Below are positions 22,501 through 33,200 of a DNA stretch of 64,000 bases, piece after piece. The position numbers were made by a program, and so were the translations under genes. The notes under the pieces are model-generated. The model had not been told where the DNA came from. It did not search any database and saw nothing but the letters and a program-made list of their open reading frames with translations. The DNA is taken from NCBI GenBank assembly GCA_002118135.1, contig BDIU01000540.1:1-64000 (forward strand). The letters run 5' to 3'. Positions within the stretch are counted from its first letter, which is position 1. Every line of letters begins with the position of its first letter. The DNA is from Trebouxia sp. TZW2008 (lineage: Eukaryota > Chlorophyta > Trebouxiophyceae > Trebouxiales > Trebouxiaceae).

Positions 22501-24459
22501 GATGATCCTGAGACTGCCATGCCGTTTCGGCCTCTGATGCAGTTAGCTGTACTTTGCAGAAATTATGTACATTTGCTGAGTTCCAAATACTTGCAAGTTG
22601 ACAGTATGCGCACAAATACTCCTGATCACATGCAGTGAACTGTAAACTGTAGTGTCAACATGCTTTGCAGAGCATGAGAATGCTTGCATGTTGACAGCAT
22701 CTGCACAAGTGCTGTTGGATATTGCTGTGATACAGTGATCCATACAATGCAGTGTTTACGTGGACTGCAAAGCATCAAAACCCATGTGTGTTGACAGCAT
22801 CTGTGAGGCTACTTGTGGGTCTTCATCTGCGCTCCAATGGGTACACTGCTCCCGACTTGTTGCTCTTGCTGTCCATGAGTGATGAATGGCGGGGATCATA
22901 TTGAGCACACAAAGGAAAAGAGCAATGGAACAAGCATCAACAAACTGGTTGATCCTCAATGTGAGTCCAATAGGACTGACCTGTTGTTTCCAGGTCAAAG
23001 AAGATTGGGCGGAAAGGCCCAGTGACGGGCCTTTCAAGGAAGCTCTTGACTTCATCACTCAGAGCAACTTGGCGGTCCACAGTAGGTACAACAGGTGGGC
23101 CTTCAGGCTGTGGATTCGCCCATTGCTGGCTTGCCTTCTGCTGCTGTGCGGCCTGATGCTTGGGGTCAGGAATGCCCAGCATTTCTGCCACTGCTGCCAC
23201 TACTGGCGGCCTGTCAGCATGGGGCTTGCCACTGCTGCTGGATGATGGAGTCACTGCAGATGGCTGAGAGTCACTTGGAGAGCTTGCTGCTGAGCCATTG
23301 CCATTGCCACTGCTTCTGCTGGTGCTGCTGCTGGTGGTGCTGCTGTTGTTGGCATCTGATGCAGCTGCTTGATTGGATTCTATCGCTTGACCGTTTTCTT
23401 GGACTTTGTGGCTACCTTGTAGATGCGTCGGCAGGGTATGACCATTACCAGATTGTGGACGCTGGGCTGCCTGAATGTTGAAAAGGAGGTCCTGGCTTGT
23501 AGGCGATTGAGCAGCTTTGTTGCTGCTGCTGCTGCTGCTGCTGCTGTGGGCTGGCGCGTGGCCTGCACTCTCAGCATCTGCCCTGCCGTTTCGTCTCCTG
23601 AAGATGCATAACACAAGAAGATGTGGTAAGCCGCTTGCCAGCTGCTACAATAACAACTATGCCCTGAAGGTGCATCACGCAGTCAGGAGTGCTAAGCAGC
23701 TGACAGGCTGTCTTACAAAGGTATGCCCTGCTGCCCTATTGTTTTGCCTTTTGAAGATGCATCATACAGTCAGGAGTGCTAAGCTGGTACAACGCTTTCA
23801 ACTCGAGACATGCCCTGCATTAGTCGGCCCTTGATTGGGCTCACATGTGAGGACTGTTCCCAAATGCAAATTCGCAGGAGCAGCAGCCTACCTGGCTAAC
23901 ACATCCAGCAGCAGCACTACCCTGTGTATATACTCTTTACGCTGGTCACGAAGCCACTCTCTGTACCCTTGAGCTTCAACCTGCAATGCTGCCAGAGGCG
24001 TGTCTCTGACAGGCAGATGTTGCAAGTCTTGTAAACCCTGAGGCTGCAAGGACAATGCACAACTTGTCAGAATGCTTGGGTGCCTTCCCTTGCACAAGTG
24101 ATGGTATTCAAGCAGTACTTACCAGGAAGCCAGCAAAGTCTGACTTTTTGCCCTGTGCATTGGAGAATTGCTGTTGACTTTCATATTTGATTGCGTCTTG
24201 CATGATTTGCAGCTTCGGGTCCTGTCTGCCGTTCTGCCCATCTGAGTTGTGGAATCTTCCTGCCTGCACAGCAGTGGTCCTGTCCGATGTTGCGACCTTC
24301 CACGAGCGGTAACGATTGAAAGAAAGTCTGATTGCGTATGTGAACGTGGAAAAACGAGTACTGCCTCACCGTTCGGTGAGGACGTCGCGCACGAGCAAGA
24401 ACTGCCACATGTAGCTGCCTGCTTGAACGCCTACAGGCGCGTTGCGTCAGATGCATCAT
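10536..24459 (-). CDS. DEDDh exonuclease-RecG helicase fusion, organelle-targeted
   Basis: Eighteen exons (complement): 24459-24370, 24263-24123, 24043-23892, 23597-22981, 22427-22330, 21694-21621, 21140-20909, 20512-20335, 19654-19482, 19243-19137, 18253-17565, 16736-16510, 16039-15653, 15440-15208, 14261-14057, 13149-12886, 11978-11761, 10902-10536. Every junction is phase-compatible, giving 1,483 aa. Residues 1-30 are Arg-rich with no acidic residue, like an organelle presequence. After a Ser/Gln/Ala-rich linker comes an RNase-T/DnaQ-type exonuclease: exo [10 protein letters not shown] (~325), exo [15 protein letters not shown] (~415), exo III HRALDDA (~483). RecG follows: wedge start [10 protein letters not shown] plus [12 protein letters not shown] (~615-640), Walker A GDVGSGKT (~1024), DEQHR box (~1129), TATPIPRT (~1156), motif [11 protein letters not shown] (~1315), C-terminal [12 protein letters not shown], Ala-rich tail. 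RecG remodels stalled forks and Holliday junctions. An in-frame ATG at 24495 is an alternative start. Two separate genes remain possible, but no stop or start intervenes at the phase-1 join 20335/19654. Confidence 0.8.
10975..11075 (-). repeat. Acceptor-side echo of the last RecG exon
   Basis: Copies the region around the acceptor at 10902 (GTGCAG|GGG) and the first codons [13 protein letters not shown], about 110 bp upstream in transcription, with mutations. Confidence 0.75.
11565..12500 (-). repeat. RecG motif-VI exon echoes on both sides of exon 11978-11761
   Basis: Three acceptor-bearing copies lie upstream: 12150-11999, 12325-12228 and about 12500-12395. The nearest keeps a readable frame through [19 protein letters not shown]. 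One donor-bearing copy lies downstream (about 11690-11565), repeating the exon end with its GACAG|GTGAG donor. All sit in the flanking introns and decay to different degrees. Confidence 0.85.
12640..12800 (-). repeat. Donor-side echo of RecG exon 13149-12886
   Basis: Repeats the codons for MSAEE-F-ALQAFA and the exon end, downstream of the real donor, with several frame-breaking changes. Confidence 0.75.
13225..13395 (-). repeat. Acceptor-side echo of RecG exon 13149-12886
   Basis: Repeats the exon start (around [15 protein letters not shown]) upstream of the real acceptor. The acceptor string reads CTGTAG in the copy. Confidence 0.75.
13845..15085 (-). repeat. Echo family of the RecG TATPIPRT exon (14261-14057)
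   Basis: One donor-side copy (about 13985-13845) keeps the AAGAAG|GTACAG junction and encodes [17 protein letters not shown] again. At least four acceptor-side copies lie upstream (about 14350-14300, 14500-14395, 14660-14555 and 14915-14795, with a trace at 15085-15005). Several keep TGTAG or TGCAG followed by TTTGGTGTSAGTC and recognisable motif III codons. Confidence 0.85.
15505..15640 (-). repeat. Acceptor-side echo of the RecG DEQHR exon (15440-15208)
   Basis: Repeats the segment coding [12 protein letters not shown] and following residues, upstream of the real acceptor, with small deletions. Confidence 0.75.
16100..16400. repeat. GTGA/GTGG tetranucleotide minisatellite
   Basis: About 300 bp of imperfect GTGA, GTGG and GGGA tetranucleotides in a RecG intron. 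Long open frames with Ser-Leu-Thr-His repeats on the minus strand come from this repeat. Confidence 0.9.
16815..17040 (-). repeat. Two acceptor-side echoes of RecG exon 16736-16510
   Basis: The real junction CTGCAG|GCACTTGGGTCAC has upstream copies at about 16915 and 17032 reading CTGCAG|GCACATGGGT and TGTAG|GCACATGGGT, each followed by TGCACAGCCTGA. Conservation of the AG in all three helped fix the exon start. Confidence 0.8.
18258..18322. repeat. AATC/ACTC tetranucleotide repeat
   Basis: Short imperfect tetranucleotide run immediately upstream (in transcription) of the RecG wedge-exon acceptor at 18253. Confidence 0.8.
20090..20245 (-). repeat. Donor-side echo of the exonuclease HRALDDA exon
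   Basis: Repeats the last about 80 bp of exon 20512-20335 plus intron start. It encodes [11 protein letters not shown] and FGDILGD and keeps the same GACG|GTGAGG donor as the true exon end. Confidence 0.85.
23640..23830 (-). repeat. Weak acceptor-side echoes of exon 23597-22981
   Basis: GATGCATCTTCA and GTGATGCACCTTCAG strings, each followed by CTGACTGC-like flanks, repeat the region around the true acceptor ATGCATCTTCAG. Confidence 0.5.
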
Positions 24460-24495
24460 GAAGCAGCATTCGTGTGTTCGCGAGCCTGCCTGCAT

Positions 24496-25230
24496 TCCGC
24501 ATCACCAAGACCGGACCACGCGGAGGGCCGTGCTGCTACTGCTACTGTTTTCGAGATCAACTAGACGAGCACCAGCACGGCTGTGCCTTGGGGACAGAGT
24601 CCAAAACGCAGGCATCGTCTCGCGACGTCACTGGATCCACTCGCAGCGATTCAACGAGGAACAAGCATGCCTGCTAGAGCGCACCGACACGACACAGATC
24701 GGGACCCAGCGAATGCCTTTCATGCGCAGCATGATCGAATTTCTAGGTCAAAGCCACCTGGTCAAGTCCAATTCTAAGCCATTGTCAAGCATGCATGCAC
24801 ACCAGGGCTTATTGGTGCAGCATACGCTACGCCTCTTTGTCAAGGCGTTTCCTATCCAACATTTGTTTCGGACACATGCTAATAGGGCATTGCTTGGCTG
24901 TGTGCAAACAGTTTGGTTGCATGTCAATGCACGCCAAGCACTTGAAGGAATGCTCTCAACATGATGTGCATTTCGCCTACACTGCAGCTCAGCCAGCATG
25001 CCTTAGCTCAGAAACACCTTGGAGGGCCTGCAATAAAATCTACGTCGCACTCACACAGCCTAGATCAGGCAGCTTGAGTTGTGCAAACTGCATGGAAGGA
25101 ATGAATAATGCAGAAGTTGACAATGTCCTCTTGAGTAGCTGGTCAGACCAACTGTCATAGCCAATCCCGGCAGTTGCACACGAGCAAAGACGGAGCACGC
25201 AAAACGGCTCGAAGTCGATAGTCTTGTAAG
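24496..25230. promoter_or_regulatory. Shared upstream region of two divergent genes
   Basis: About 0.75 kb separates the starts of the exonuclease-RecG gene (minus) and the small LEA-like gene (plus). The part near 24360-24720 is clearly CpG-richer than the introns, as also near the other inferred gene starts. No core promoter motif is identified. An open frame at 24458-24964 (+) has no recognisable domain and I do not call it. Confidence 0.35.
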
Positions 25231-25482
25231 ATGTCTGGCAAAGGCGAAGCTGCGAAGAGCGGGCAGCAAGGAGGTGTGGTGGATTCGGTCAAGCAGGCGG
25301 GCGAAAGTGTGAAAAAAGCCGTTTCTTCTAAGACAGGCGGATCGCAGGCAAGATCGAATGGTCTGTCATAATATGTGGTTCGCAGCTGCTATCGAGATTC
25401 AGCAAACAGGGTTGCTTAGCAGGTAGGGGATGTCGTTCAAGAACAGAACTCAGGAGATGCCAAGAAGGTCGCCAAGGAGTAG
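25231..25482 (+). CDS. Small hydrophilic LEA-like protein
   Basis: Two exons, 25231-25347 and 25423-25482, encode 58 aa that are rich in Lys, Gly, Ser, Gln and Val and lack hydrophobic segments (MSGKGEAAKSGQQGG... then DAKKVAKE at the end). Composition and the V-D-S-V-K-Q-A-G-E-S-V-K-K pattern resemble short LEA/dehydration proteins or histone-H1-like tails. The best join uses a GC donor (CAG|GCAAGA) and a TTAGCAG acceptor, phase 0. A GT donor 16 bp further on would change the C-terminus. Function is inferred from composition only. Confidence 0.5.
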
Positions 25483-26073
25483 GGATTCAGTGTCTCTCGC
25501 GGCCGCAGCAGCACACTTCGAAGTTTGAATGAACTGTGCAGCCAACAGAACGCTTATAGCTCAAACGCATGATCCTGGCCACAGCATGCTAGGCATGCCA
25601 TGCAACATGTCTCTGCCATCTTGAATGTCAAATGTGCACATGCAATCGGTAGTCATGCTTTCGCTGCACTGATGCACAAGGACACATGCTACTTTCGTTG
25701 CTCGTTGCAAGCCACAGTACTGAGGAGCGTGAGCAAGCTGCTTTCAGAATTAAATCAGGCACTGCGCAGCATAGAGAGGTCATCACATTCTTGCAGCGTA
25801 CGTTGGTGGAGTTGGCAATACAGGAGAATCAGCAGGTCTGCTCGGCAGCACAGGTGAATCACTTCAACGGAATAATCTAGCATTGCTGTAACTTCAAAAT
25901 CATGCATAAAAGCAAGCTAAAAACACAAAAAGCCATTGCATGGCGGGGCTGATGCATCATAGATAGCTTGAACAACAACAAAGAGTGCACAAGCACAACC
26001 ATCCTGACCACTACAAGGTTTGCAGCAATGAAATGACGGCAAAGACATGATGCACAGCCAGCAACCAAGCTTC
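25483..26073. other. Intergenic region, nothing recognised
   Basis: It holds the 3' flank of the LEA-like gene and the convergent 3' side of the next gene. Open frames are short and overlapping. Confidence 0.4.
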
Positions 26074-26785
26074 TTAGGCGCTCGCCATGTGCCTTTCTGC
26101 CTGGCCTCTGGCCTGCTCAGTAGTGCTCAAGGAAATACCCTGACCATTAGGTTTGACATCATGTACTACACCCCCGTCTTGCCATTGCGCCTGGACATAG
26201 ATGGAACCAGCACGCTCATCTGGAAATGGATGCGCTTCATGCGACTTTTCCCTAGAAGCAGCACAAGCATGTATTAACACATGGATGTGGGAAAGGCTGC
26301 ATGCCAGCCTCAAGGCGCATCCAAACAGCACAGGTGGTAATTGTAAACATGAAGGAAAAGCTGCCTCACAATGATGACCTTTGGGCTTTTGCGGGATGCG
26401 ATCGGCTCTCGTGAGCTTGGATGCACAGGACTCACTTGTCGATTTTGTCATCACCCTGTGGTTCGCTCTTCTTGCCCACAAACAGGTTGGTCATATCATG
26501 CCTGAGCTTCTGAAAGCCTGACTTTGGGGCTTCCTTGGTGGAGGACCCTTCGGTAAGTTCTCTACAAAGGCTTACTGAGCTGTGTACTGAAGCACGTTGG
26601 GCGAAAGCAACAGCCTGCAGCATGGGCACAGCAACAGGTGATGCAGATAGACCCGCGTACCGAACAATATCTCGCGATGCAAAGCCCGGATCAAGGACAG
26701 ACTTGCAGACCTGGCTGGCTTCGAAAGTCTGGCATGCAAGTCGACGCTGGGAGAAAATGCTTTTGCTCAGCCTTTGAAGTGCCAT
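26074..26785 (-). CDS. Unknown protein with mitochondrial-type presequence
   Basis: Two exons (complement) 26785-26436 and 26251-26074 give 175 aa. An in-frame stop right after exon 1 lies inside a strong GTGAGT donor. Splicing to the TTCTAG acceptor restores the frame (phase 2), so I prefer the two-exon model. The N-terminus (MALQRLSKSIFSQRRLACQTF) is basic and Ser-rich without acidic residues, as in mitochondrial presequences. The mature part is charged (FQKLRHDMTNLFVGKK, then GDDKIDKEKSHEAHPFPDE) and ends with YVQAQWQDGG. No family is recognised. It starts 479 bp from the channel gene on the opposite strand. Confidence 0.55.
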
Positions 26786-27264
26786 AGTGCCGGCAGCCTT
26801 TTGCAAGCCCGGGTGCAGCTGGGTCCGAAAAGGATGCACGTGCTCACGTGTTGAAGCTGAGCCTGAGGCGAGCAATCGACCGCAAGCCGAAGTATACCCA
26901 CAGCGAGAAAACTGTTTGAGAAAGCAGGACTAGAAGAATGTGCGCGATCGTCGGCACTCGCGTCGCAGAGCACTTCACATCAAAACTCGACATCCGACTG
27001 AGCGGCACGTTTTGTGATTTAGCATTCCCACGTGTTTCGACACATGTGCGGCTCCTCGAGTGCGTAAGTACGCCGTCAGAGATTGCGATACTGCACTGAT
27101 GGTGCAAAACCAACGTGGCCCTTGTTGACCTGTACTCTGCCGCTGGTCTGCGCATCACATCGGACCGATTACTTTGCGCAGATATCAAGCTCTAGATTGT
27201 GCAGCATGTGCTAGTCACCTTGCAAGAGCCATAGTCGGAATTTGTCCTGTCCCCGACCGTGTAT
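26786..27264. promoter_or_regulatory. Bidirectional promoter region (inferred)
   Basis: A 479-bp gap between two divergent start codons, CpG-richer than the flanking introns. No TATA box or other element is clear. Confidence 0.35.
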
Positions 27265-30200
27265 ATGTCTGGTCCTGCAGTCATGAGTTTCGTGGGGGTT
27301 ACGCCTTCCCTGCAACAGTGCAGAGTATGTGCGCAGTAGCTTGCTGCTTTTTGTGGCTGGAGCTCGCACGATGTGGTGGCTCTGACTTCAACTCTTTTGC
27401 AGGCCTCAAGTCACGCCAGGGCCAGTACAAGTGGAAGATCAGCTACTTCCCCTGGGATGTCCTGCCAGCACAACACATCTTCAATGCTGCGGCACTTCGG
27501 GTCCGTCGGCTCGTTTGCTGGCACCAGAATAAGCCCAGCAAACAGTGAGCGCCAGCACTATTTGGCACACAGCAAACGCAGATATATAGTCACCTGTCAG
27601 GCTCCAAAAACTGAGGCTTCTGAGCGGCCAGTCATGGAGCAGCTTGAAAGTGATTTGATAGCTGGGGCCAGCAACGGCAATGGCAACGGCCTTGTGCGCC
27701 GAAACAAAGCGCCTACCAAGAATTCCGCAACCAACATAGCTGACAAGGTTGACACTAGGCCAGTTGAGGCATCAACAGATGACGAGGCTGACTCAGGAGC
27801 TCAATCGCCTAGCGACAGATCTGGGAAGAAGGCAGCAAAAGCAGCATCCAAGGTGCCAGGCGGTGTTACTGAAGCAGATAACATCAGCGCTCCCAAACCA
27901 GCATCCTTCTGGCTGCCACACCCAGAGCCTGGAGACTTTGTGCCGGTACAGTGTCCTGGACTTGAGCGCCAAGTAAAGGCAGCGTATGCCTGTTTTTGGA
28001 AGTTGTGTGATTTGGCACAGAATACGTTGTATGGCAGAATTGCTCTCCTCAGTTGTCTCTGTTTGCCTTTGCTGCATCAGCGGTGTTGGGTGCAGCTGAA
28101 ATGCTGCAGAAAACCAACAGGCCTTTGGCAGCTGGCACGCAGATGCTCCTGCAGTGATCTTGCTTTATTTGAATTAGTGTTATGAAGGACGCTTCCTTAC
28201 CAATTATAGAATATCTGCAGGAAGCTCCTGAGGGTGGCGTGAAGCTGTATGCACATTATGCTGAAAACCTCAAGGATGTTATGATGAGCGCCCCTCGCAC
28301 AGCCTCATCCTTTGTGAAGCGCAGGCAAGTTTTTGCTGTCCATAGTTCGTCTCTAAAACTGCTCTGCGTCACAATCAACAGCGGCATGCACCTTTCTGCA
28401 TTTGGCTTGCCATCAAATTACTGCACTACAGCAGCATGTGCTTCACCAGGCGTGCTTGTGCCTCTCATCTTCTTTGAGACGCTGTGACAAGCAGTCGCAC
28501 CAAGTACAGCTTTTACTGCTGTGGTGTATTGTTGTGAATGGTGCATATGGTGCTGGTCATGACATGCCACTGCAGTGATGAATCCTGCTGATCATAGCAA
28601 GTGCTTTGCCACTTCTTGCATCAGTTGTGAAGCCCCGTTTGCCATACACACCATGTCTCTTGCAATTGGAAGGTGCCTTAAATGCAGTCGCTCACATGTC
28701 GCACCTGATTATGACTTGCTTGGTGACTATGCAGAATTCAGCAGCTCATGCTGTCAAACACTGTGGTCAAAGTTGGCTCTTTGTTTGTGTTTGCCTTGCC
28801 AGCAGTGTTGGTGTTTGGTGAGCTGTACAGTCGCATCACAGGCCAGCCTGCAACCAATGGCTTCATCAAGATCTACTCTGTGCTGCTCATGATCCCAGGT
28901 GTGTGGGCTTGCTGCTAGCCTGTTCAGCATTGCATCTCGCTTCTCATCTGGTTATTAAGACGCACTATATGCTGCTCACGATGCCAAATGTATGTGCGTA
29001 TTGCTGGCATGTTCAGCATTGCATCTTGCCTTCTAACTGATATATGTGCATTATTCAACCCAGACAATTTAGTCAAGGCCAGCATGACTGAAGGTTGCAA
29101 AAATTTGCAAATGCTGCTAGCAGTTTTAGCATTGCATCCTGCGCTTCATCTGGTCTCTGTGCGTTGTTCAAAGCAAGACACTACAGGCTTGCCAGCATGA
29201 TTCAGAGATGCATAGACTGCCTGAGGTCTTAGGCCGTAAGTTTACTATCATGCACTGAGCTGCTGAGCTTTAAGTAGTACTGAATTTGAGGCGCATAAGT
29301 GCTGCATGCAAGATGCAATCATTGCCTGTCCTGTGGTGACCAAGGTCACAAGTGTTTTCCAAATGTGCTTGTGATGCTGTCTGCAATTTAAGGTCCTGTT
29401 TCACGCGTCTGTTGTGATGTCTGTAGGTGTCAATCTGTTGCAAGAGAGTAATCTTGTGGCAGGAGTCCTACTGAATGGCATGTTTCTGCTGGGAACTTTC
29501 ACCTTTGCTGTTGTGCTTGGTGTGGTGTCTGATGATATCAGCTCTGAAGTCAAGGTGCTGCACTGGCTCCCAGATTGTGTTGCTGTTGACTTCAAGCAGT
29601 TCATACCAATTCAGCCTACAAGCTTGCCCCTTAGTCGCAGCATTGACGCAACCTGCTGTTGCTGCTGCTTGGCAGTCAAGCTGATGTCAGTCTCTGCATT
29701 TTGGCTTCTTACACTGTATGTTCCTAGCAAATGTGGACCAGTCTGCAATGTATGTGATGTGCTTACGCTGATGTTGTGCACCAACGCTATTGTCATTTTG
29801 CGCTTTCTTGGACAGCGCAGCAGTACCTGTCCTCAGAAGGGTGCGCATGATGAGCTTTCCTTCTTTCAACAGGGAGCACGGCAATGCCCTGCAGAAAGCA
29901 GGAAACTTGATGTTGTACAGTCTTCTTTTTGCCAGACAGTGCGCTGCTCAAGTCAGCACACAATGCCTTTGTTTTGCTTGTCTTTGCAATTCTTGGCCTG
30001 ATTGAATTAGCACAGCTGCATTGCAGGCAATTTGCAGCGGCAACTACCCTGTCATGGAAAAACACAGCATCCTGATGCACACAGTGTCTTTGCAAGTGTT
30101 GGCATGGCTGACACAAATATGTATCACAGGCCATACGTAGTGGCAACTACCCCGTCATGGACAAAGACCACATCCTGGTGCTGAACTGGAATAGGCAGAC

Positions 30201-33200
30201 AATCCCGCTCTTGCGGCAGCTGGCTTTGACAAGGAGTGAGCAACAAGGCTCAGCCAAGAAGTACAGCGTGGCACGCAGAGATGACATCTCCCACAGCAAG
30301 GGAATGTTCCTGGCTGACAAGTAAGCCTGGCCAGCCAAAGTGTAACTGCACTGCCTTCCAAAGTTGGGCATCTCAAAGTTTCGCAGCACTGCAATTGTTG
30401 CCTTTCATGGTCAGTGCTAATGCCAATGCCAGATCAGTGAAAGATTGATGCCTTCAGCAGGCTATGCAGCACACTTCCCGTGTCTTCAACACGCAGGCAT
30501 TTCTGTGACCACATCCTCCCAAACCCGTTACTTTTCTGTACTTCTGCCTGGCAGATGCTGCGCAGCTGTTTCAGATGTATGTTCAAGCATGTCCGACTTC
30601 TGCTTGCTTAGACCTTGGTTCTCCTCAGGGCATTTGTGATCGTGTCAGAGAAGGACCAGAGGACCGTGGACGCTGATATACAGAGCAGCATTAGAGTGTC
30701 ACAAGACGTTTTGGGCATGCTTTGCTATTGCTTGCTCACACAATCAAGGATGTTTGGTACTTCAGGGCGGTCGTGATCATGTCTGAAAGAGACAAAAGCG
30801 CCATGGACGCTGATGTACAGTCAGCGCTGAAGGGGTACAAGATCAGGTGGCAGACCCGTCAGGGGGCTCCCTACAGTGCTGGGGATTTGGCTAAGGTGTC
30901 AGCCAGTGCTGCTAGCACTGTCATCCTTATGCGGCCTGACAACAGCCGCGTTGCCTTCAAGGATGACGACTCCCCTGCTGTCAGGCGGCAGCGGCTGCAT
31001 CAGGTTGGTCCACTGCTGCTGCTTGACAATACATATTTGCCATGCGACAATGGGTCTGCTGTTGTGCCGCATGCATGAGTTTGCTGCCCTGCTGTTATGG
31101 ATGCCTGCTTCAAGTCTACTGCTTGTCCCCAGTAGCACTGTCATCCTCATGCAGCCTGACAACAGCCGTTTCGCCTCACAACAATGAACCCCCTGCTATC
31201 AGGCACAAGAGGCGGCATCAGGTTGATGTTGCTGCTTGTTGCTGAGCAGTGGGTCTTGCGCCCAGCAGCAGACCTCTCTGGGGCATGCAGAGCATTCACT
31301 GGCTCAGCATGTGTACAGTATGTGCTGCCACAGCACACTGTTGCTGATCTCTTCGGCCGTTGCTGCATCAGGGCCAAACACTGCGAAAGTAGGTCCTTCA
31401 GCAGCATCCGTATGGCGCATTGATTTTGATTTTGTAGCTTGATTACCCGTACGCCTCAATCCAGATCTGTTGCTTGCTTATCATTCCAATTTGTATCTTT
31501 TGCTGGTATTGTGCACCAGTTCACTTACCCAACGCAATGTGCTTGCAGACAATTGCCCAGCGTGAAGTGGCAGCCTTGTTGGGCATCAATTCAGGCCGGG
31601 ACAACAAGGCCAAGCAGCGGCGCAAGCAGAACATCATTGTACAGGTACATGCCAGCCCTACAATTCATTTGTCCCACAGATCCTGTCCTTTGCATTTGCA
31701 CATGCTGTGTATCATCAAACACCTCTTCATCTGCACTTACAAGCGCCGTACTTCAATTTGCATCTACAGGCCAGTGAGTGAATTGAATCCTGCCTGAGCT
31801 GTTGAGATGCTGCCATTAGTTATGCTGCTGTTGGTTGACTTGACCGGTCTTGTCGTATACAGTGGTCAAAGACTCAGTCGTTTAGAAGCAGCTGCTTGCT
31901 CGTGCATATGCATAGCTTGATTTGAGAACCTGGCAATCATGCGCCCAAATGAATGAATGGATGCACGCATCCATACATAAGTCAGTAGACGCAGAGATGA
32001 TCACATGAACTAAGTAGTGACTGAAATGTGAATACTGATGTTGAGACTGCTTCTACTGTGCACACAGGAGTTTGTCTGCACCATAGTGCAAGATTGAGAA
32101 AGGAGCCCTTCTTTCTACAACCAATCTCCCTCTGTCGTGCAGATAAGCTCTTGAAGTTCAAAGTCGTAAGGCTGCATCAACTACACTCAGTCTTGGAGTC
32201 CAACTATTCACAACACCACATGATTGCAACGGGCACCCTCAATCATTGATCTTGACACCACAATATAATGCCATGACCCAGCCGGTCTGACGAGACAAGG
32301 CTTGTGCCACACATACACGCATAGCACAATTGCTAGGAAGTGGTAATATCATCATCATCGTCTTTGCATTGACGTCAGGAGACCTAAATTGAAGCTCATA
32401 ATTGAACAGGCTCCTGAGGACAGCAGTGTTGTGGTAGCAGCAGCTAAATGGGTCAGTAGTGATTGAAGCGCGAATGCTGACTTTGGGCCTGCTTCTTTCG
32501 TGCTGACAGGAGCTTGTCTGCATAGCAGTCAGAAATTTAGAAAGAAGCTTCTCTTTCTCTAACATTTGTCAAGGTAAGTTTGTTGTGCAGGCTCCTGAGG
32601 ACGGTCCTGATGAGGACGGTACTGATGTGGTAACAGCAGCTCAAGGGGGCAGTAGTGATTGAAGCGTTAATGTTGACTGTGAGCATTCTACCATCGTGCT
32701 TACGGGAGCTCGTCCGCATAGTATTCAAAGATATAGCTATAAGCTTCTTTCTCCAACATTTTTGAGATATAGCTATAAGCTTCTTTCTCCAACATTTTTG
32801 AGGGCGTGATTGTTGTGCAGGCTCCTGAGGACGGTTTTGATGTGGTCACAGCAGCCAAGAGGGTCATCACAGAGCAATCCTACTTGTTTGCAACACCTAT
32901 AGTCAGTCATGGATCTTGAGATCAGTAATCAATGATTGTTGTGCAGGCTCCTGAGGACGGTACTGATGTGGTGACAGCAGCCAAGAGGGTCATCACAGAG
33001 CCTGGCCTCAACACCCTTGGCTTGAAAGACAAACGGGACATCATTAGGCTGGTTGCGCAAAGCGCCCTGCAGGTCAGAATGTCCAGATCTGCCATGTGCA
33101 TGCGTTGTTGGATTGTTGCATCTTCATGAGGTTCAAATGCTCGGTTTGTGGCCAACTGTCAGAGAGACAATGCCAGTTAGCTTCGATGCAGATGCGTAAC

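Noticed and set aside
24458..24964. 168-codon plus-strand ORF
   Set aside because: Overlaps the presequence exon of the exonuclease-RecG gene and the CpG-rich promoter region; no domain and unlikely composition.
27973..28040. Channel exon reading through 27972 (VKAAYACFWKLCDLAQ)
   Set aside because: A GTAAAG donor at 27973 joins in phase to 28221. The readthrough frame must shift to continue into the hydrophobic stretch, so it was not used, though an alternative model is possible.
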